This document shows positions 31,498 to 43,850 of a stretch of 64,000 bases of DNA, in pieces. Position 1 is the first letter of the stretch, and the number at the start of each line of letters is the position of its first letter. The stretch spans positions 13,529,632-13,593,631 of the forward strand of contig CM044867.1 in NCBI GenBank assembly GCA_024500155.1. The letters run 5' to 3'. The notes below the pieces were generated by a model that was not told where the DNA came from, did not search any database, and saw nothing but the letters and a program-made list of their open reading frames with translations. The position numbers and the translations under genes were made by a program. The stretch comes from Chenopodium formosanum. Its lineage: Eukaryota > Streptophyta > Magnoliopsida > Caryophyllales > Amaranthaceae.

Positions 31498-32061
31498 TGT
31501 AGACACCCATTTGTGTCTCCTCAAAAACAAACCCAATGATGAATACCTTTCACGTCGAACCATAATCGAATAAGGTGAAAGTATGAAAAGTCAAGTGTTG
31601 CGGTTTAATTTTATTTAAAATCCTTCTTTCTATTTTCGAAAACCCACTTTATTTTATGAAAACGTCCAATCCAGTTTAGTTTAGTCGATGATAAGGGTCC
31701 AATAATAGTGTAGTTGGATGGGACTCCAAAAGACCTTTCCAACGATATATTATAAGCCCAATTCCGATGAATATTGAGGAAGTTATGGCCAATATACTAA
31801 ACTGGGCCCGGTTAATTATTTAAATACTGCCCAATGATCTAGAAGAGGGCCCAATGTTAATTATTATTCCTAAAATTATTAGGATTAATTATAATTTCCT
31901 AGAAGTTTCTAGAAGATTCTTTTTAATTCTAAAACTGGGCCCGATGAATATTGAGGATTATTTTATTATCTTAAAAATACGTATTTAATCTTCTGTACGG
32001 ATTCCGTAGATCAAGTTGGTTAAAGATCGGATTTCGCGTGAAGAAAACGCGCTAATACAGG

Positions 32062-32097
32062 TTGTCGCCAAACGACAAGTCTGTCGCCTTGCGACAG
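32062..32097. repeat. Two hairpin words upstream of the D-LTR TATA box
   Basis: TTGTCGCCAAACGACAA (32062-32078) and CTGTCGCCTTGCGACAG (32081-32097), centres 19 bp apart. Related words recur inside the element at 33603-33658 (centres about 33611, 33630, 33650). Confidence 0.65.
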
Positions 32098-32167
32098 ATT
32101 CGATTCCTGGCGATAGCGTGTAGTTTTATTCCTTATCAAATTCTATGTTTTTTCGGACTATTTTCAT

Positions 32168-32175
32168 TATAAATA
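32168..32175 (+). promoter_or_regulatory. TATA box of the D LTR
   Basis: TATAAATA followed by AGGGTCCGAATCC and a leader with repeated CTCTCT; it lies about 75 bp downstream of the palindromic words. Confidence 0.6.
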
Positions 32176-32600
32176 GGGTCCGAATCCCTGTTTTCAGAAC
32201 AATCAATTCTCTCTATCAACTCTCATCATGAATTACTTCATTCTTATTTTTTCTCTCTCTAAGCAATATAGCTTATTCTTAATCTCTCTTTCTAAACTAG
32301 CCTTTTAAACACAATATTCCTTATTCACAAGACTTAGAATCTCTTAGCCAAGTTCGAAGTTGCCTTCGCCCTAGACGTGCAAGGTTGATATTTTCTGAGG
32401 GTTTGGTCCAAAACTAGTCAAAACTTTGTTTAATTTGATTTCAATTTAATTATTTAATTGTTGTTTATTTATTTTCATTGAAGTTTACTAACTTGTGTAT
32501 TTTGTTATTAGAAAGAGGTACGAGGCTTCAAAGTAAATAGATTAGCTTACTCCCTATTTTATTAACAATGTAGAAAGCATGTTTATTATTGTTTTATAAT

Positions 32601-32714
32601 TCCTAGTATCATGTTAGGATGTGTTTAATTCCTAGTATCATGTTAGGATGTTATTTTATGCTTCCTAGTATCATGCTAGGATTTGTTATTAATCTTGTTA
32701 GTATCATGCCTAGG
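32601..32714. repeat. Four copies of a quasi-palindromic 19-mer
   Basis: TCCTAGTATCATGTTAGGA at 32601-32619 and 32630-32648, a variant at 32663-32681 and a decayed one at about 32694-32714. Each can fold on TCCTA/TAGGA ends. Confidence 0.8.
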
Positions 32715-33292
32715 ATCTTGCTATTATTATTAAGCTTTATTATGCCTTATCATGTTATTATTATCGTTATTATTATTAATATTATGTTGCTTGATATAAT
32801 TTATTGTTATTGCTTGATTAAGCCTTTTATGATTGTTAAAGGGAATTTGTACTTGAAATCAGGCTTAATAAAATAATTATTAATTTGGTTTAGGCTAATG
32901 TGATTTTAATTCAAGTGATCGCCAATAATAGTCCTGTTTGTGCATTAATATTCAACCAACATAGATAAACAAGGTAGGTTCAATATAATGTTTGTATGTT
33001 ATTCGAAAAGCGCACATGAATACGAGCAGACAAAGTAGAGGCCTATTTTATAGGGCGGGTCCTTTCTTTTGTAGATTGGATTCGTACCCTCATCCCCGGA
33101 CCCTATTTGGTTCAAGACCTATGGAGTTGATGGTCCTTTTGGATTGCCTTTTGGGTTTACAAGTTCCTAAAACTTGTTAGTGACTCTTTTGCTCTCTTTT
33201 CTTTCCCTTTGGAATGCCACCATACTTTAGTGTATGATCACAGTGGGGTTCAAGTTTGTGGTTATAATGCTTAAAATATTCCCTATAGTTTT

Positions 33293-33310
33293 TGGCGACT
33301 CCACTGGGGA
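33293..33310 (+). other. Primer-binding-site-like word of element D
   Basis: TGGCGACTCCACTGGGGA. It starts TGG, sits at the LTR end and is the type found in Ogre/Tat elements, for which tRNA-Arg has been reported as primer. The LTR edge is not exact, so I keep this moderate. Confidence 0.6.
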
Positions 33311-35246
33311 GGATTTCTATTAATATTCCTGAAATTTATTTTTGCAATTATTTAGAATGAGCGGATGAGACTCGAAAAATTCTAAGTATTTCATGTGCGT
33401 GATTTGATTAACATTATTGTCATATGCATTAAAAGGTCCTCATGGGAGAGCCCCATGAGTCAATCCATAGGAATTTTAGATGTAGGAAATTCGAGAAATA
33501 TCTTTCATGACTAGAATCGAAAAGATGGTGCAAAATCTGGAAAATTCGAAGAATACAGAAACTTGCCAAGGCATGTAGGAACTAGCGTCTACAAAACAGG
33601 GCTTCTCGCCGTAAAAAGTTTCTGCCGCCTGGCGACATAGGCTTTTTTGCGGCGACAGTCCCTGTGGCCTTGCTTCTTCCAATACCGAGCCAGGGGTCTG
33701 CCTTCTTGCTTTGACCATTTATAGCATTGTTGGCTTGATTTTATTTATTGATTGAGTTATTTTCTCACTTTTCTGAACTCATATGTGTTCTACATATGGA
33801 TATAACCCTCTGGGGGTTCCTGCTTCACCTACCCAATGGAATATCCCACATCATGTGCAATGTTCAAATTTGGGTACGTGCAAAGTTTGTGAATCCACCA
33901 AACCATGGAGTCGAGTTCGATTTCATCACGAACTGGTCCCGTCCATTCGCTCCAATCCTCACGGTAGGCTTGTGTGCAATGCATATGGATTCATAACCAT
34001 GGACCTTTTTGACTTAACCCATATCCTTGAACTTTAGAGAACTAGAGCCATGGTTAGGTTGCAAACTCATTGCATCATATTGTGACTATGTGAACTACTT
34101 GTGCATCCTTGTTTGTACATACTATATATGTGTTAACCGTTTGGTTTGACTTGTGTTTGTAAATAACTCTTAATAAACTAACCAGTGACTAAAGGACTTT
34201 GTTTAATTAATTAATTTATTTATTTAAACTAATAAATAAGCCTAAAATCGAGTCATAGTTCCTTTTAGTTAATCCGGATATTTATTCCCGTATACTGCAC
34301 ATGCGTTAACCTGGTTTTGTCATAGATGGAGTTCTAGGAAGAACCACGAGTTCTATAACCTATGGATCTGTAGCCCCGAGTTTTATCTTTAATTTGGCGT
34401 TAGTTTCATCCCAATCAGACTCACGGACTAAAGGTTATGACTAAAATACCACAGCCTGTCCAGTTTAATGCACATACGTGAAGTCTTAATTTAGTCTTTA
34501 CTTGAGTCTAGTCACATAATCTAGCCACATGGTCATGACACAAGTCTTAACGTGTCACCTACACTCATTAGTCTTAGCACACACTTTGTACATGTCACCA
34601 TGACCATGTCTTAGGTTCATGCATGAGTCGTTTTTCCGTCATTTGAATTGGAGGTTCATTCTATTTCTAATTTCTTCCATATTTCTTCATCCACATTTTC
34701 TTCCCACTCTCCACATACTTTCTTCTATATTTCTTCATCTACATCTTCTTCCCACTCTCCACATACTTTCTCCACACATATGATTCCCTTCATTCACCCA
34801 TAATCTTTCTCCATCTATGCATGATGAATCGAGTTTGAGTCATATGATTAACAAGAAAAAAAAAAAAAGTAATGATGAGACAAAATACAGGGCAAGCTTC
34901 TCACCAAGATTTCATGCTTTTTTTTTTTTTTCCCTTTCCCCCATAAGTCTAGCATAGGCACCCTTTGTCTTCCTTAGATTTATTACATAGGTTTTTTATT
35001 TTGTTCCCATTTAATAAAATGAGCACTTTATTTTCTTGCATAACAAAAAAAATAAAAAAAAAAAAAAATTAAAAAACAAATTGCCGAATTGAGCACAAGG
35101 TATACCAAATATTTGAGGCACCCCTTGTAGCCATATTACCTTTCACCCTTCAAATATACAATCCTTTTCTTGATAAACCACTTTAAGCCTCGTCTAACGA
35201 CAGACCTTTCATTTTTCAACCTACATCTACTTAACCTTGGGATGGG
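33311..35246 (+). other. Leader region of element D, left part
   Basis: No credible gene. It has palindromic words at 33603-33658, a stretch with GGGGGTTCCTGCTTCACCTA (about 33811) like the leaders of large Tat elements, a 48-bp tandem pair (34671-34766) and A/T homopolymer runs (34857-34870, 34918-34932, 35045-35068). It is cut by family A at 35252 and resumes at 55127. Confidence 0.5.
34671..34766. repeat. 48-bp tandem duplication
   Basis: Units 34671-34718 and 34719-34766 differ at three or so positions; both are pyrimidine-rich (TTTCTTCCATATTTCTTCAT...). Confidence 0.85.
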
Positions 35247-36188
35247 ATGGTTGAGCGCGGGGAAATTAGGTCGTTGACTAACCTCCTCACGGCCAAACAA
35301 AATTTATTATAATCCTAAACTAACCCCTAAACAAGTCTAGTGGTAACTTCGGAGTCGAACCACAAGGAACGACAATGTTGGATTGTTCTCGATCTAATGC
35401 TTAAGCTACGCCGAAGTCGGTTTATGGATAGTTGACACTACAACTACACTAACACACATATAAAGATCAAGATATTATAAAGTCTACTAGGGGCAAAGAT
35501 CCACTTTGAACAATTAACAAGTTAATGGGAATCGATTTGATAATCAATCATGCAAAGAAAGAATTAAAATGAGAATTAATTATACTCAAGAGCAATCTCT
35601 CAAATTCCTAGCCTAGATCCCTCATTGACTACGTGCATAGAACAAATTTACCCAAAATGCAATCAAATATATTAATTCTAATTCACAATCCCTTGTCAAA
35701 CTAGAACTAACATGCAATTAAGTTTGCTATCTTGGGAGATCAATCCAATCTAAAACAAACAACATGCCATCATCAATTCAATCAATTTAATCACACAATT
35801 ATCATCAAATTTATCTCAAGTAACTTGATTAACCATACCAAAGCTTCACTCAACACCTAGTAGAATGAAATCTACATAGACATGATTAATAAAGCAATTA
35901 ATAAAGCATAAAGAGAGAAGAGAGTAAGAAATGCTCATTGATATAAAATAGAGATCTTCAAATCATCAAATTCCTCCTTTGATTATCCAAAATCCATGAA
36001 AACTATTTTTTTTCTCACTTTCTCTCTCCAAAATTTGAGAGTTTCTCTCTCTAAAAACCTAAAACTAACCTAAGCTAAAATTACACTAACAAGCTCTCCC
36101 CCTTTTACAATCGGAGCTAAGAAGGTACTTATATTACCCCAAATAGAAAGGACGGAGAAAACGAGAAAAACGACCCGTCTACAGGTCA

Positions 36189-36294
36189 ACACGGACGTGC
36201 CAAAGGTTGCACGGACGTGCAGACCTATTAAAATACGAGCAGCAGCTATTGCCTGACCTTGCACGGGCGTGCTTCATTAGTGGCACGCCCGTGC
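36189..36294. repeat. Palindromic-word cluster, family A 3' LTR
   Basis: Words close to GCACGGRCGTGC centred at 36194.5, 36214.5, 36266.5 and 36288.5 (steps 20, 52 and 22 bp). The last, GCACGCCCGTGC, is the reverse complement form. Confidence 0.8.
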
Positions 36295-36577
36295 AGCCCT
36301 TTTTCTGGCGAAATAGCTTATTTTCGGAAGGTCATAACTTCTTCGTTACTCATCGGAATAAGGCATGTGACCAGTCGTTGGAAAGCTCTCGAGATGAACT
36401 TTATTCTCCAATTTAAATCACTTCAAAATGTTTTTTAGATCAAAAGATATAGGCGTTTGAAGTATGATCTTTGCAAATCAAGTGCACATTTCTTCATTAC
36501 TTGTTCTTTTATGTTTTATATTTCTTCAATCTTGAGCAATGAACTTATCCAAGTGTTCCTAAACATAATAGTAAACC

Positions 36578-39210
36578 TGTAATCCCCACACTTTAATTTA
36601 ATTACAATTTAATTATATGTTATTCTTGTAATTATATTTATGGTAATTTTATTAAATAAATTATTTTATGGAAGGATTTAAAATAAAGTAGTGTTTTTTT
36701 TTATTGAATTACAAATAATCATAGTCTATTTAGGAATACCACTCCTAATTTAATTAGGAAATTAAAGCCCAAAATAAAAACCCTTATACCCCTCCTCCCT
36801 CAAATCTCACGTACAAAAAAAAAAGAAAAAAACTCTCCACTCCTCCTACAGTTTTCACGATCAAAGTAAAAAAAAAAAAAAAACAGCATACCTGAAGCTG
36901 CTGCCGCCAGCATCTGCCACCCCTGCCGCCAGCAGCCACCACCGCCTCTGCCGCCTCGCCTCCAACCGAGCCACCAGCAGCAGCAGTTCGGCTCCTCCCT
37001 TTCTCCTTCCCCTTATTTCTCCTTCTCTTATTCTTATTACTTTTTAATTAAAGTTTTAATCTTTATTGAAATTTTGTTTATGAATTATTATTATTATGGT
37101 TTGATATTATACTTGGGTTATTAAAGTTTATAAATTTAAGAGTTTCATCATGTTTAATTTATTTAATGAATTTTCAGATTTGGTTTAATTATAAATTTAG
37201 GGTTTAAATGTTGATATTTCATGGTTTTAGGGTTTAAAACGTACTAATTAAATTATCTAATTATATTATATGTAAATTATGTTTAAGTTCAATTATTTTG
37301 ATTATTAATAAATTTTCAGATTTTGTATCTTCTATTTTGAAGCCTCTAATTGCGTTGAATTGATGTGTTTTTGGGTTTTTAACACACTAAATTGCTATAT
37401 GATGGCCTTTTCAAATAATTATGCTTATGGGATTATTTTATATGCTTAAACCAAATTTTCAGATTTATTTAACCACTTTAAAGTTGCTGTAATTTATTAT
37501 TAAACACTATATTTTCATGATTTTAACACCTAAACTTGTAGTTGGGATGTTGTACTATTAGTTTTGGCTAATTGAATTAATTTAAGGATTTTATTTTAAT
37601 GGTTTGAGAGGTTTTTAAATACTTTAGTATTGCTGTAATTTTAATTGCTTTGGTATTGCTTTATTCTTTATTATTTGGTTTAGGAGAGGACTTTGTAGAA
37701 GGTGATTTCTAGTCTTTAAAGTGGCCAATCGAATTGTTTACTCAAGGTACGTACAAGTTACAAAACCTTGCTTTTAGGTGCATGTTTAAGGATGGATCGA
37801 GAACTTAGTATCATGTCTAGGGATGACTGGGTGAAATTGTTTGGTTATACATTGTGAATTTCATTTGATGTGCACTATTTCTTTTTGCAATTATTGGTTA
37901 TGTACTAATTATGCAAGGTGTGCTTAGAGGCAAAGGTATGTGATTGGTGAAATGATTTAATTATTACTCATTCATGATTTAATGAAATAGGATGAGTAAA
38001 GGAATGGTTCATGTCTTATAAGACAAGGTTAAGAGTTTGGGGTGCCTTATGCACTCAAGGTGTTTATACACCGAGGTAGTAAAGGAATAAATAATAAATG
38101 TTGCTTGCCACTAATAAATCAAGAATTGAAAGTGAAAAGTTGTTTTACTTGATTTAATTGATATTGGATTGATTGAATTGTTATGCATGTGAGTCATCAC
38201 CAAGTCTAAACATGTAAATCACGTAAAGTGCAAGATGGATGAGCAATAAAACTCTGGATTGGTGCACTTCTGGAGTAATGACAATCAGGGGTTTTGGTAC
38301 ATGGGGTATTAGCCGTGTACTTTTCTCGAGGCCGTCTGATCTACGAGTCTCGTATTTCAAATACTTTTTCAAAACTAGGAGTTAGGTGAGATCTCATACT
38401 AACTATGGTCACGGAGTTGCGCCCGTGGTCGTTGGATGTTTATTGATGTTTCCGAAAGGAGGAATGGGGTTTTCTTTATTGATGTTCCAAATGGGACATG
38501 GGTTGGACAACCTTGTCTATTGCTAAATCCAATGAATAAATTGAAATGAATTAGCTACTATAAGCTAGTGGAGTCTTAATAAATTAAATAATCGAGTCGT
38601 GTGTTGATTTTTTGATTTAATGATGCGTATGATTGATTATTAGTAGCATGTTAAGTACTTCCTTATTTTACTTTGCAGCTTATATGTACTCAGCTTTGCC
38701 GATTGCGTGCTTTTGTGTGTGTGTCCTTCTTTGGTCATGGCCTTCGCCTTCAAATGACCCTATGACGATCCAATTTTTACACATGTAATATTGGGGAGCA
38801 GAATAACCACAGGTTCTCTCACATGCAGCATTCATCAGGGTTGTGGGATCTTGAGTAGAGAGTTGGATGCTTATTTTTCGCGTTCCTTGCAAGTTTGATT
38901 TTATTTAACTCGATTTTATTTGACACTATTTCTCTTGGTTTAAGTTTGTTTTAACACTGAATTTTAATTACTTACTATAACTTTTGGGTTTTGAATAAGG
39001 GCCTTAAAGGTTCCAACTTGTAATACTTATTTTGATTTAAATACTTTGCTTTGAGGATTATTTAAAACTGTTTTGGTTTTCCGCTGCTAACTTCTGAGAT
39101 AGCCTTAATGTTTGAACACGTGGCTGTAGCAAACCAGTAATTCTCTTAGATTTATTCAGGTTATTTACAGGTTTCACAGGTTTTTAAGAGAGAATTATTG
39201 GGGTGTTACA
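36578..39210 (+). mobile_element. Solo LTR of a Ty3/gypsy element (Tekay/Del-like ends)
   Basis: It begins TGTAATCCCCACA and ends TTGGGGTGTTACA, near-perfect inverted ends of the TGTAACACCCC kind typical of Tekay/Del chromoviruses, and is flanked by a perfect 5-bp duplication AAACC (36573-36577 and 39211-39215). No protein frame longer than about 70 residues is found in 2.6 kb, so it is a solo LTR or a very reduced element; strand is a guess. It contains a GC-rich CAG/CCG island at about 36885-37005 and TATGTACTCAGCTTTGC near 38684. The site is inside the family A LTR, whose sequence continues on both sides. Confidence 0.8.
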
Positions 39211-39405
39211 AAACCAATAAAGTTTAATCTAATGTCATAAGCCACCAAAATATGCAAGAAAAGCCAAAATTCAGCAATAACGACATTTCACACATAAACA
39301 TGACAAATGTAGTAAAACGTTATTAAAACCAAGTAAAAAGATAGAAAAACTATGAAAAACTAACTAGAAAACTCCTAAAAATAGCGACATAAATGACACT
39401 TATCA

Positions 39406-39418
39406 AATTCCCCCAAGC
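39406..39418 (-). other. Polypurine tract of family A
   Basis: The plus strand reads AATTCCCCCAAGC, that is GCTTGGGGGAATT in element sense, directly before the LTR. Confidence 0.75.
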
Positions 39419-39424
39419 TTAACT

Positions 39425-39444
39425 TTTGCTCGCCCTCGAGCAAA
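39425..39444 (-). other. Hairpin next to the polypurine tract (family A)
   Basis: TTTGCTCG-CCCT-CGAGCAAA, 8-bp perfect stem, 19 bp from the LTR edge. Confidence 0.75.
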
Positions 39445-41571
39445 TCAAAAGAAACACAAGGGAATGTGATGCATTTTATACAAACAAAGAAAACTAGAAG
39501 GGAAAGAATATAAACTAACTCACTTTCGTAGGAATCACGAATACATTTAGCGTATGCATCAAGCACTTTAAACCCCTTAGATTGCTCTAGAGGACGAGTA
39601 AGCTCTCGTAAGGGTGTCCTAAGAGTTTAACCCATAACTCTTGACAAAAATCAAGGCAAAGCAATAAATAAATAAAATAAAATAAATCGAAGTAACAGAA
39701 AAGTTACAAGCGTTCTAGAGTGGACTTTTATTATGGAACAAACACTAATGAATGTCAATCTTTCTAAAATAATAAAGGTATGCACGTTCTAAGATGTCCA
39801 AGGTTGATTGAAACATAACATATGCTAAGCATAGAGAACTAAAGGAAACACATTCCACCTTTTGTTTCAACCAATTGAACCACGTTCTCTCTACTAGTTT
39901 CAAATCCACTTTCAAGTTAGCTTCTCATGATTCCACGAAGGAAACGGAAAATAAATAAGAAATTAAAAACATTGAGAAGGTTACCCGACATCTTGCCTAT
40001 GCAAACTCGCTCTATAGGCTTGATTCCTATTTCTCGCCATCATTGAATGACTTAACCCTCTAGGATCAAAAGTACTTTCAAGGTATTAACATATAAGCTA
40101 GGAGAGTAAAGGTGTGGAGAACTCTTGAAATTGGTGGTAAACCTATGTGAAGCACGGGTGGAACTTCTTCCACAAGATCTAAACGATTCCAAAACAAAAG
40201 TGCCATGTATGCTTATTAAATAACTTTCCCCCAAGCTTATTTAACAAAACCCCTTTTTTTTTTTTTTTTTTTTTTTTACATTCTTCTTTACTTTTTTTTT
40301 CAATATTCCCTTTTTCCAAGCTTTTTTTTATTTTTTTTATTTTTTATTTTTTTTATTTTTAATGTCCTTGCCTCTTTTAACTTTGGACGGCTTTTTTCTC
40401 AAAATGCATTTGCTTTTATGCACAAAATTATATACGATACCTTACTTTGCAAATGAACTCATAATTCTAAACTTGCACCATAAACAATAAAACAAGCTCG
40501 AAAACAAAATTGCTTCACAAATCTAAAGCTAGAAATTGAAGTGAAACCAACGCTTGAAGGCTTGTATGTGGAAAGAATGCATATGGGTCAAAGGGGCTAG
40601 CAAGAGGGGCAAATGCAAACCAAATCTTAAAATTGAAAATTAATCCTATAAAAAGTGAAATGCCTTTGTCATCCCCTAAAGTGGCTCGGTTGTGATCTTG
40701 GGAGCTAAAAGTCAAGTTCTAGATATGAGAATGCAATAGCCAAGGATTCAAAAATGCCGCTCAACAAAATATGATGAAGGCTTGAACAATTATACCTCAC
40801 TAGGGATAGCAATAAACTCTTAATTTCATATCAACTATAGAGAGCAACTCCATCTTACCACAAACAAGTGAACTAAAGCTTCATGGTCCCAAAGTTCTTA
40901 GCCAACTACCTTAGCATACCATATCCTAGAGTCAACCTAACACATTCTCAAACCGTGCACACCTCTAAAATTTAGGAAGAAAGACATTCAAGAATACAAG
41001 TCCAAAAGTATTATGTCCAAAGCAAGAACAAAAGAAAACACATTGCAAATTTGCCTTGATAAAAACAAAAATCTTTTTGTGATTTTCAAGATAAAGAACA
41101 TGAAAATATATATACAAATGTGCATGGCATATATGAATCAACATCCCAACAAACATGATGGAATACCCTCCCCGAAGCTTGAATGAAACACTAAACTCAA
41201 TCATAAATCAATTAATCTATGGGAGGGGAAAACAAGGAGATCAATCCAACAACCCAGCATATGTCCTGTTTCAAAGCCACTTTAGGTATCAACCAATGGA
41301 GAAATAGCAAGGAAATATATTACCGGATTTTAGGTGGGTGTATATACCCGCAAATGACCCAATTAAACTTTTCAAAGCCACTTTTCTCAAGAATTGAATC
41401 TTGTTTTCCATATGCTAGCAATTGTGGTGCCAAACTTCCTTGATTCTTGATCCAAACTAATGCACCAAAGTATATCAAGTTATGTACCTAGAAAAAGGCA
41501 CACAAACATTTCCATGAGAGAAAATCTATTCTAAAAAGAAAATAAAATGAAAGCAATAAAACACGGGTTAG
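39445..41571 (-). other. 3' non-coding part of family A
   Basis: About 2.1 kb without a gene. It shares blocks with the same region of family B copy 2, for example GGAATCACG...TTTAAACCCC and CTCGTAAGGGTNTCCTAAGA (39530-39640 against 57845-57960) and GGTTGATTGAAACATA (39804, 58094). A second tract-like word TTCCCCCAAGCTTA lies at 40226-40239. T-rich runs occupy 40253-40360. Confidence 0.65.
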
Positions 41572-41638
41572 TTACTTCCCGAGAAAGGCTTGCTTAAGGT
41601 CCAAGCTTGACCGCTCTAGTAAATAATATTGCAACGAT
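41572..41638 (-). pseudogene. C-terminal end of the family A ORF, cut off by copia
   Basis: The frame from 51759 resumes here after removing the copia element, giving LERSSLDLKQAFLGK and a stop at 41572-41574. The LKQAFLGK end corresponds to the LKQALNGRQP block of family C and the RTLSKRFPGGNP block of family B. The bases 41634-41638 (ACGAT) are the copia target duplication. Confidence 0.75.
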
Positions 41639-42967
41639 TGTTGGGGTTTGGTGAGTCCGACTCACCGCGGAAATAAACCCAAAACCAAGAACGCACTCGC
41701 AATAAATAAAACCATGAACATAATTAAATTAATCACAAGATTAAGTTAAGCTAATTACCTTTGACGCGTGCTTCGCTCCAAATGAGGTCTTACTTGAAAG
41801 CTTCAAGTCCCGCTCGCACGGAGACCTCCAACGAAGTCCACCCGCACCAACAAAACCGACTAGGTCCAATGTCTTGGGGTTAGCAAGACCCGACCAATAA
41901 AACCCGAGTAATAATTTTGAGTTCAAAGGTTTTCACTAATTGTGATGCCTTTTTCAACTCTTACTCAAGCAACATTCCCAATGCCCATACATGGGTATTT
42001 ATAGGAAATGATGGGAGTATCATTTGCTCTCCCATCAATGTGGGATACTTTGATTTTTCCATTTTATTTTAAAGCTAAAATAAAATTAATAATCAAGCTA
42101 GTAATAAATCAACAAGTGGCAAGCTCATGTGAGTGGTTAGGTGAGGACCATTTGGAGAAGGGGGGGACCAAACTTGCTCCCCACTCCCTCTCCCATAGCC
42201 GGCCAACACACTCAACACACACACATGCACCTCAAGCCACATGGCACCCACCCTTGGGCACCAAGGCAGCCAAGGTGGGCTGCCATGTGGTGCTGTCCGC
42301 GGCAGCCTACGCACAGCAGGCCCAGCAAGCCCCGCACTTGCATACGGGCTGCTGCTGCTGCTGGCCAGCATGCCCCGCATGCTTGTGCGGGCTTGCTGCT
42401 GGCCTTGTGCCTTGGCTAGCAACGCTAGGCAGCCAGCCGTGCTGCTGCTAGCAGTTGCGGGCTGGCGCGCCTAGCATGCTAGCATGGGTGCGCTAGCACG
42501 CACCAGCCAGCCTAGCCTCGGCTTGGTGCGCATGCTAGCCACCATGCTAGGCCATATGCCCTTAGCACTCGGTTTGCTAGGGCATTTCGATGCTAGGGGC
42601 ATTTTGGTCTTTTGTTGATTTATTACTATTTCTCGTCTCGTCTTTCACTATTTTTCGACTCGACTTCCGACGTTCGGTTTCGACGCTCTAAGCTCGAATT
42701 TCCGACGTCTAAATAAATATTACTCGGTTGACTCATTAATTCCTTCCGAATTAATTCGTCGATTCGGTTTGTTGAATGCTTGGGTGTGACCCGAAGGGTT
42801 CAGTCAAGATTAAGCTATAACATTAATTATCCATTAATATTACTGATCGGAAGCGGCCTCCACCCAAGCATTCCGATCACTTGACCTTACTGAATATATT
42901 AGCTTTCTAATAATTCTGAACCCGCTATTGGAATAGTACACTTGTTAGAAGGACACCATTCCTTTCA
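41639..42967 (-). repeat. 3' LTR of the copia element
   Basis: 1329 bp. TATA box TATAAATA in element sense (plus 41996-42003). Upstream in element sense is a GC-rich island (42180-42560) full of CTAGCATGC, GCTGCTG and GTGCGC words, in contrast to the AT-rich rest. Confidence 0.95.
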
Positions 42968-42974
42968 ATCTCCC

Positions 42975-42994
42975 ACTTGTCCTTCCGGACAAGT
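42975..42994 (-). other. Hairpin next to the polypurine tract (copia)
   Basis: ACTTGTCC-TTCC-GGACAAGT, 8-bp perfect stem, 7 bp from the LTR edge; in element sense it is followed directly by GGGAGAT and the LTR. Confidence 0.75.
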
Positions 42995-43850
42995 GCTCAT
43001 TTTGTGTACAGCCCTTTCCTATGTCGCTTAATGTCTCTTCATGAACTATAAGGTAAGATTTATCTTGTCATCCTTATTACGTCCAGAAGTGTTTCCCGAT
43101 TCCGAGTCCGACTGTCAATAAACAGATGATTTCTAAAATCCATCCGAGCACGGCCATGCATTTTACAGTCTCGCTCTACGAGAGGCCTTGTATACAACAA
43201 AGACATCTTCCCTATTTTACTAGGGGGACATTCCCAGTCTTTTAATGTAGCTCCTCTTACTGAGAGGACCTAGCCGCCCGAGTGTTGCCGTTATAATCCC
43301 CTATTACGGCAGACGTTTGACAACATCAAAGCGAACTAGTACTCAAACAAGAGAACTCCCACTACTCATGGTCGAGGAAATAGGTTCCGATAGCCATAAT
43401 GAGAAGTATACTTATGACAAAAATTTTAAATTTCTTAAAGTATTCTCATAGGTCGATCCAGTATGGTTCTAAACCAATACCTGTGCAAATGATTTATGAC
43501 AATCATGTCCTCGTAGCACATGAAACGGTGCTATAAATCAGACTACACACTAATCTCAAATGGTCATTAATCGTCCATCGTTTAAATGACCTTGATTAGG
43601 GATAATTTTCGATTATAATATTCAATGTTCACTTAATAGGTGTTTCCTTACCAAGACTGGTCTTGATACCCTATTTTGAATATTCTCATAATCGAATGGA
43701 CTCATTATTTAATCCTAAACCACAATTAAATAGCATAATGGAGTAATAAAATGTTGCATGAAATTTTATATTACTCCTAAACATGAATGGTTTTCCTTAG
43801 TGTCTTACATTAACTTTTCTCAAAATTAACTGAAACACTAAACAAGGAAA
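42995..43850 (-). other. Copia 3' untranslated region
   Basis: About 850 bp between the polyprotein stop and the purine tract; no gene or repeat seen. Confidence 0.6.

Larger units (their letters stand above)
31498..33287 (+). repeat. 5' LTR of a Tat/Ogre-like element (D)
   Basis: It starts TGTAGACACCC in the L1 and runs to just before the primer-site-like word at 33293; the exact 3' edge is uncertain (CCCTATAG before GTTTTTGGCGACTCC). It has a TATA box TATAAATA (32168-32175) followed by a CTCTCTC-rich leader, a palindromic-word pair upstream of the box (32062-32097) and a small tandem array (32601-32714). The partner LTR is outside the window. The five bases before it are GGGGG. Confidence 0.6.
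35252..39405 (-). repeat. 3' LTR of family A, interrupted
   Basis: About 1516 bp of LTR, split by the insertion at 36578-39210. TATA-like TATAAGTA in element sense (plus 36126-36133), where the other LTR has TATAAATA. The palindromic words are at 36189-36294. The tRNA-like words GTCGTTG (35270-35276) and TAGTGGTAACT (35338-35348) lie near its left edge. Confidence 0.9.

Noticed and set aside
35252..39405. A protein-coding host gene in the 2.6-kb segment at 36578-39210
   Set aside because: No frame longer than about 70 residues; TG...CA ends, inverted termini and a perfect 5-bp duplication show it is an LTR.
42008..42474. Plus- and minus-strand frames of 77-147 codons in the copia LTR and its twin at 50799-51265
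   Set aside because: They are in the GC-rich island of the LTR, open by composition on both strands, and not conserved between the two LTRs (a stop in one copy).
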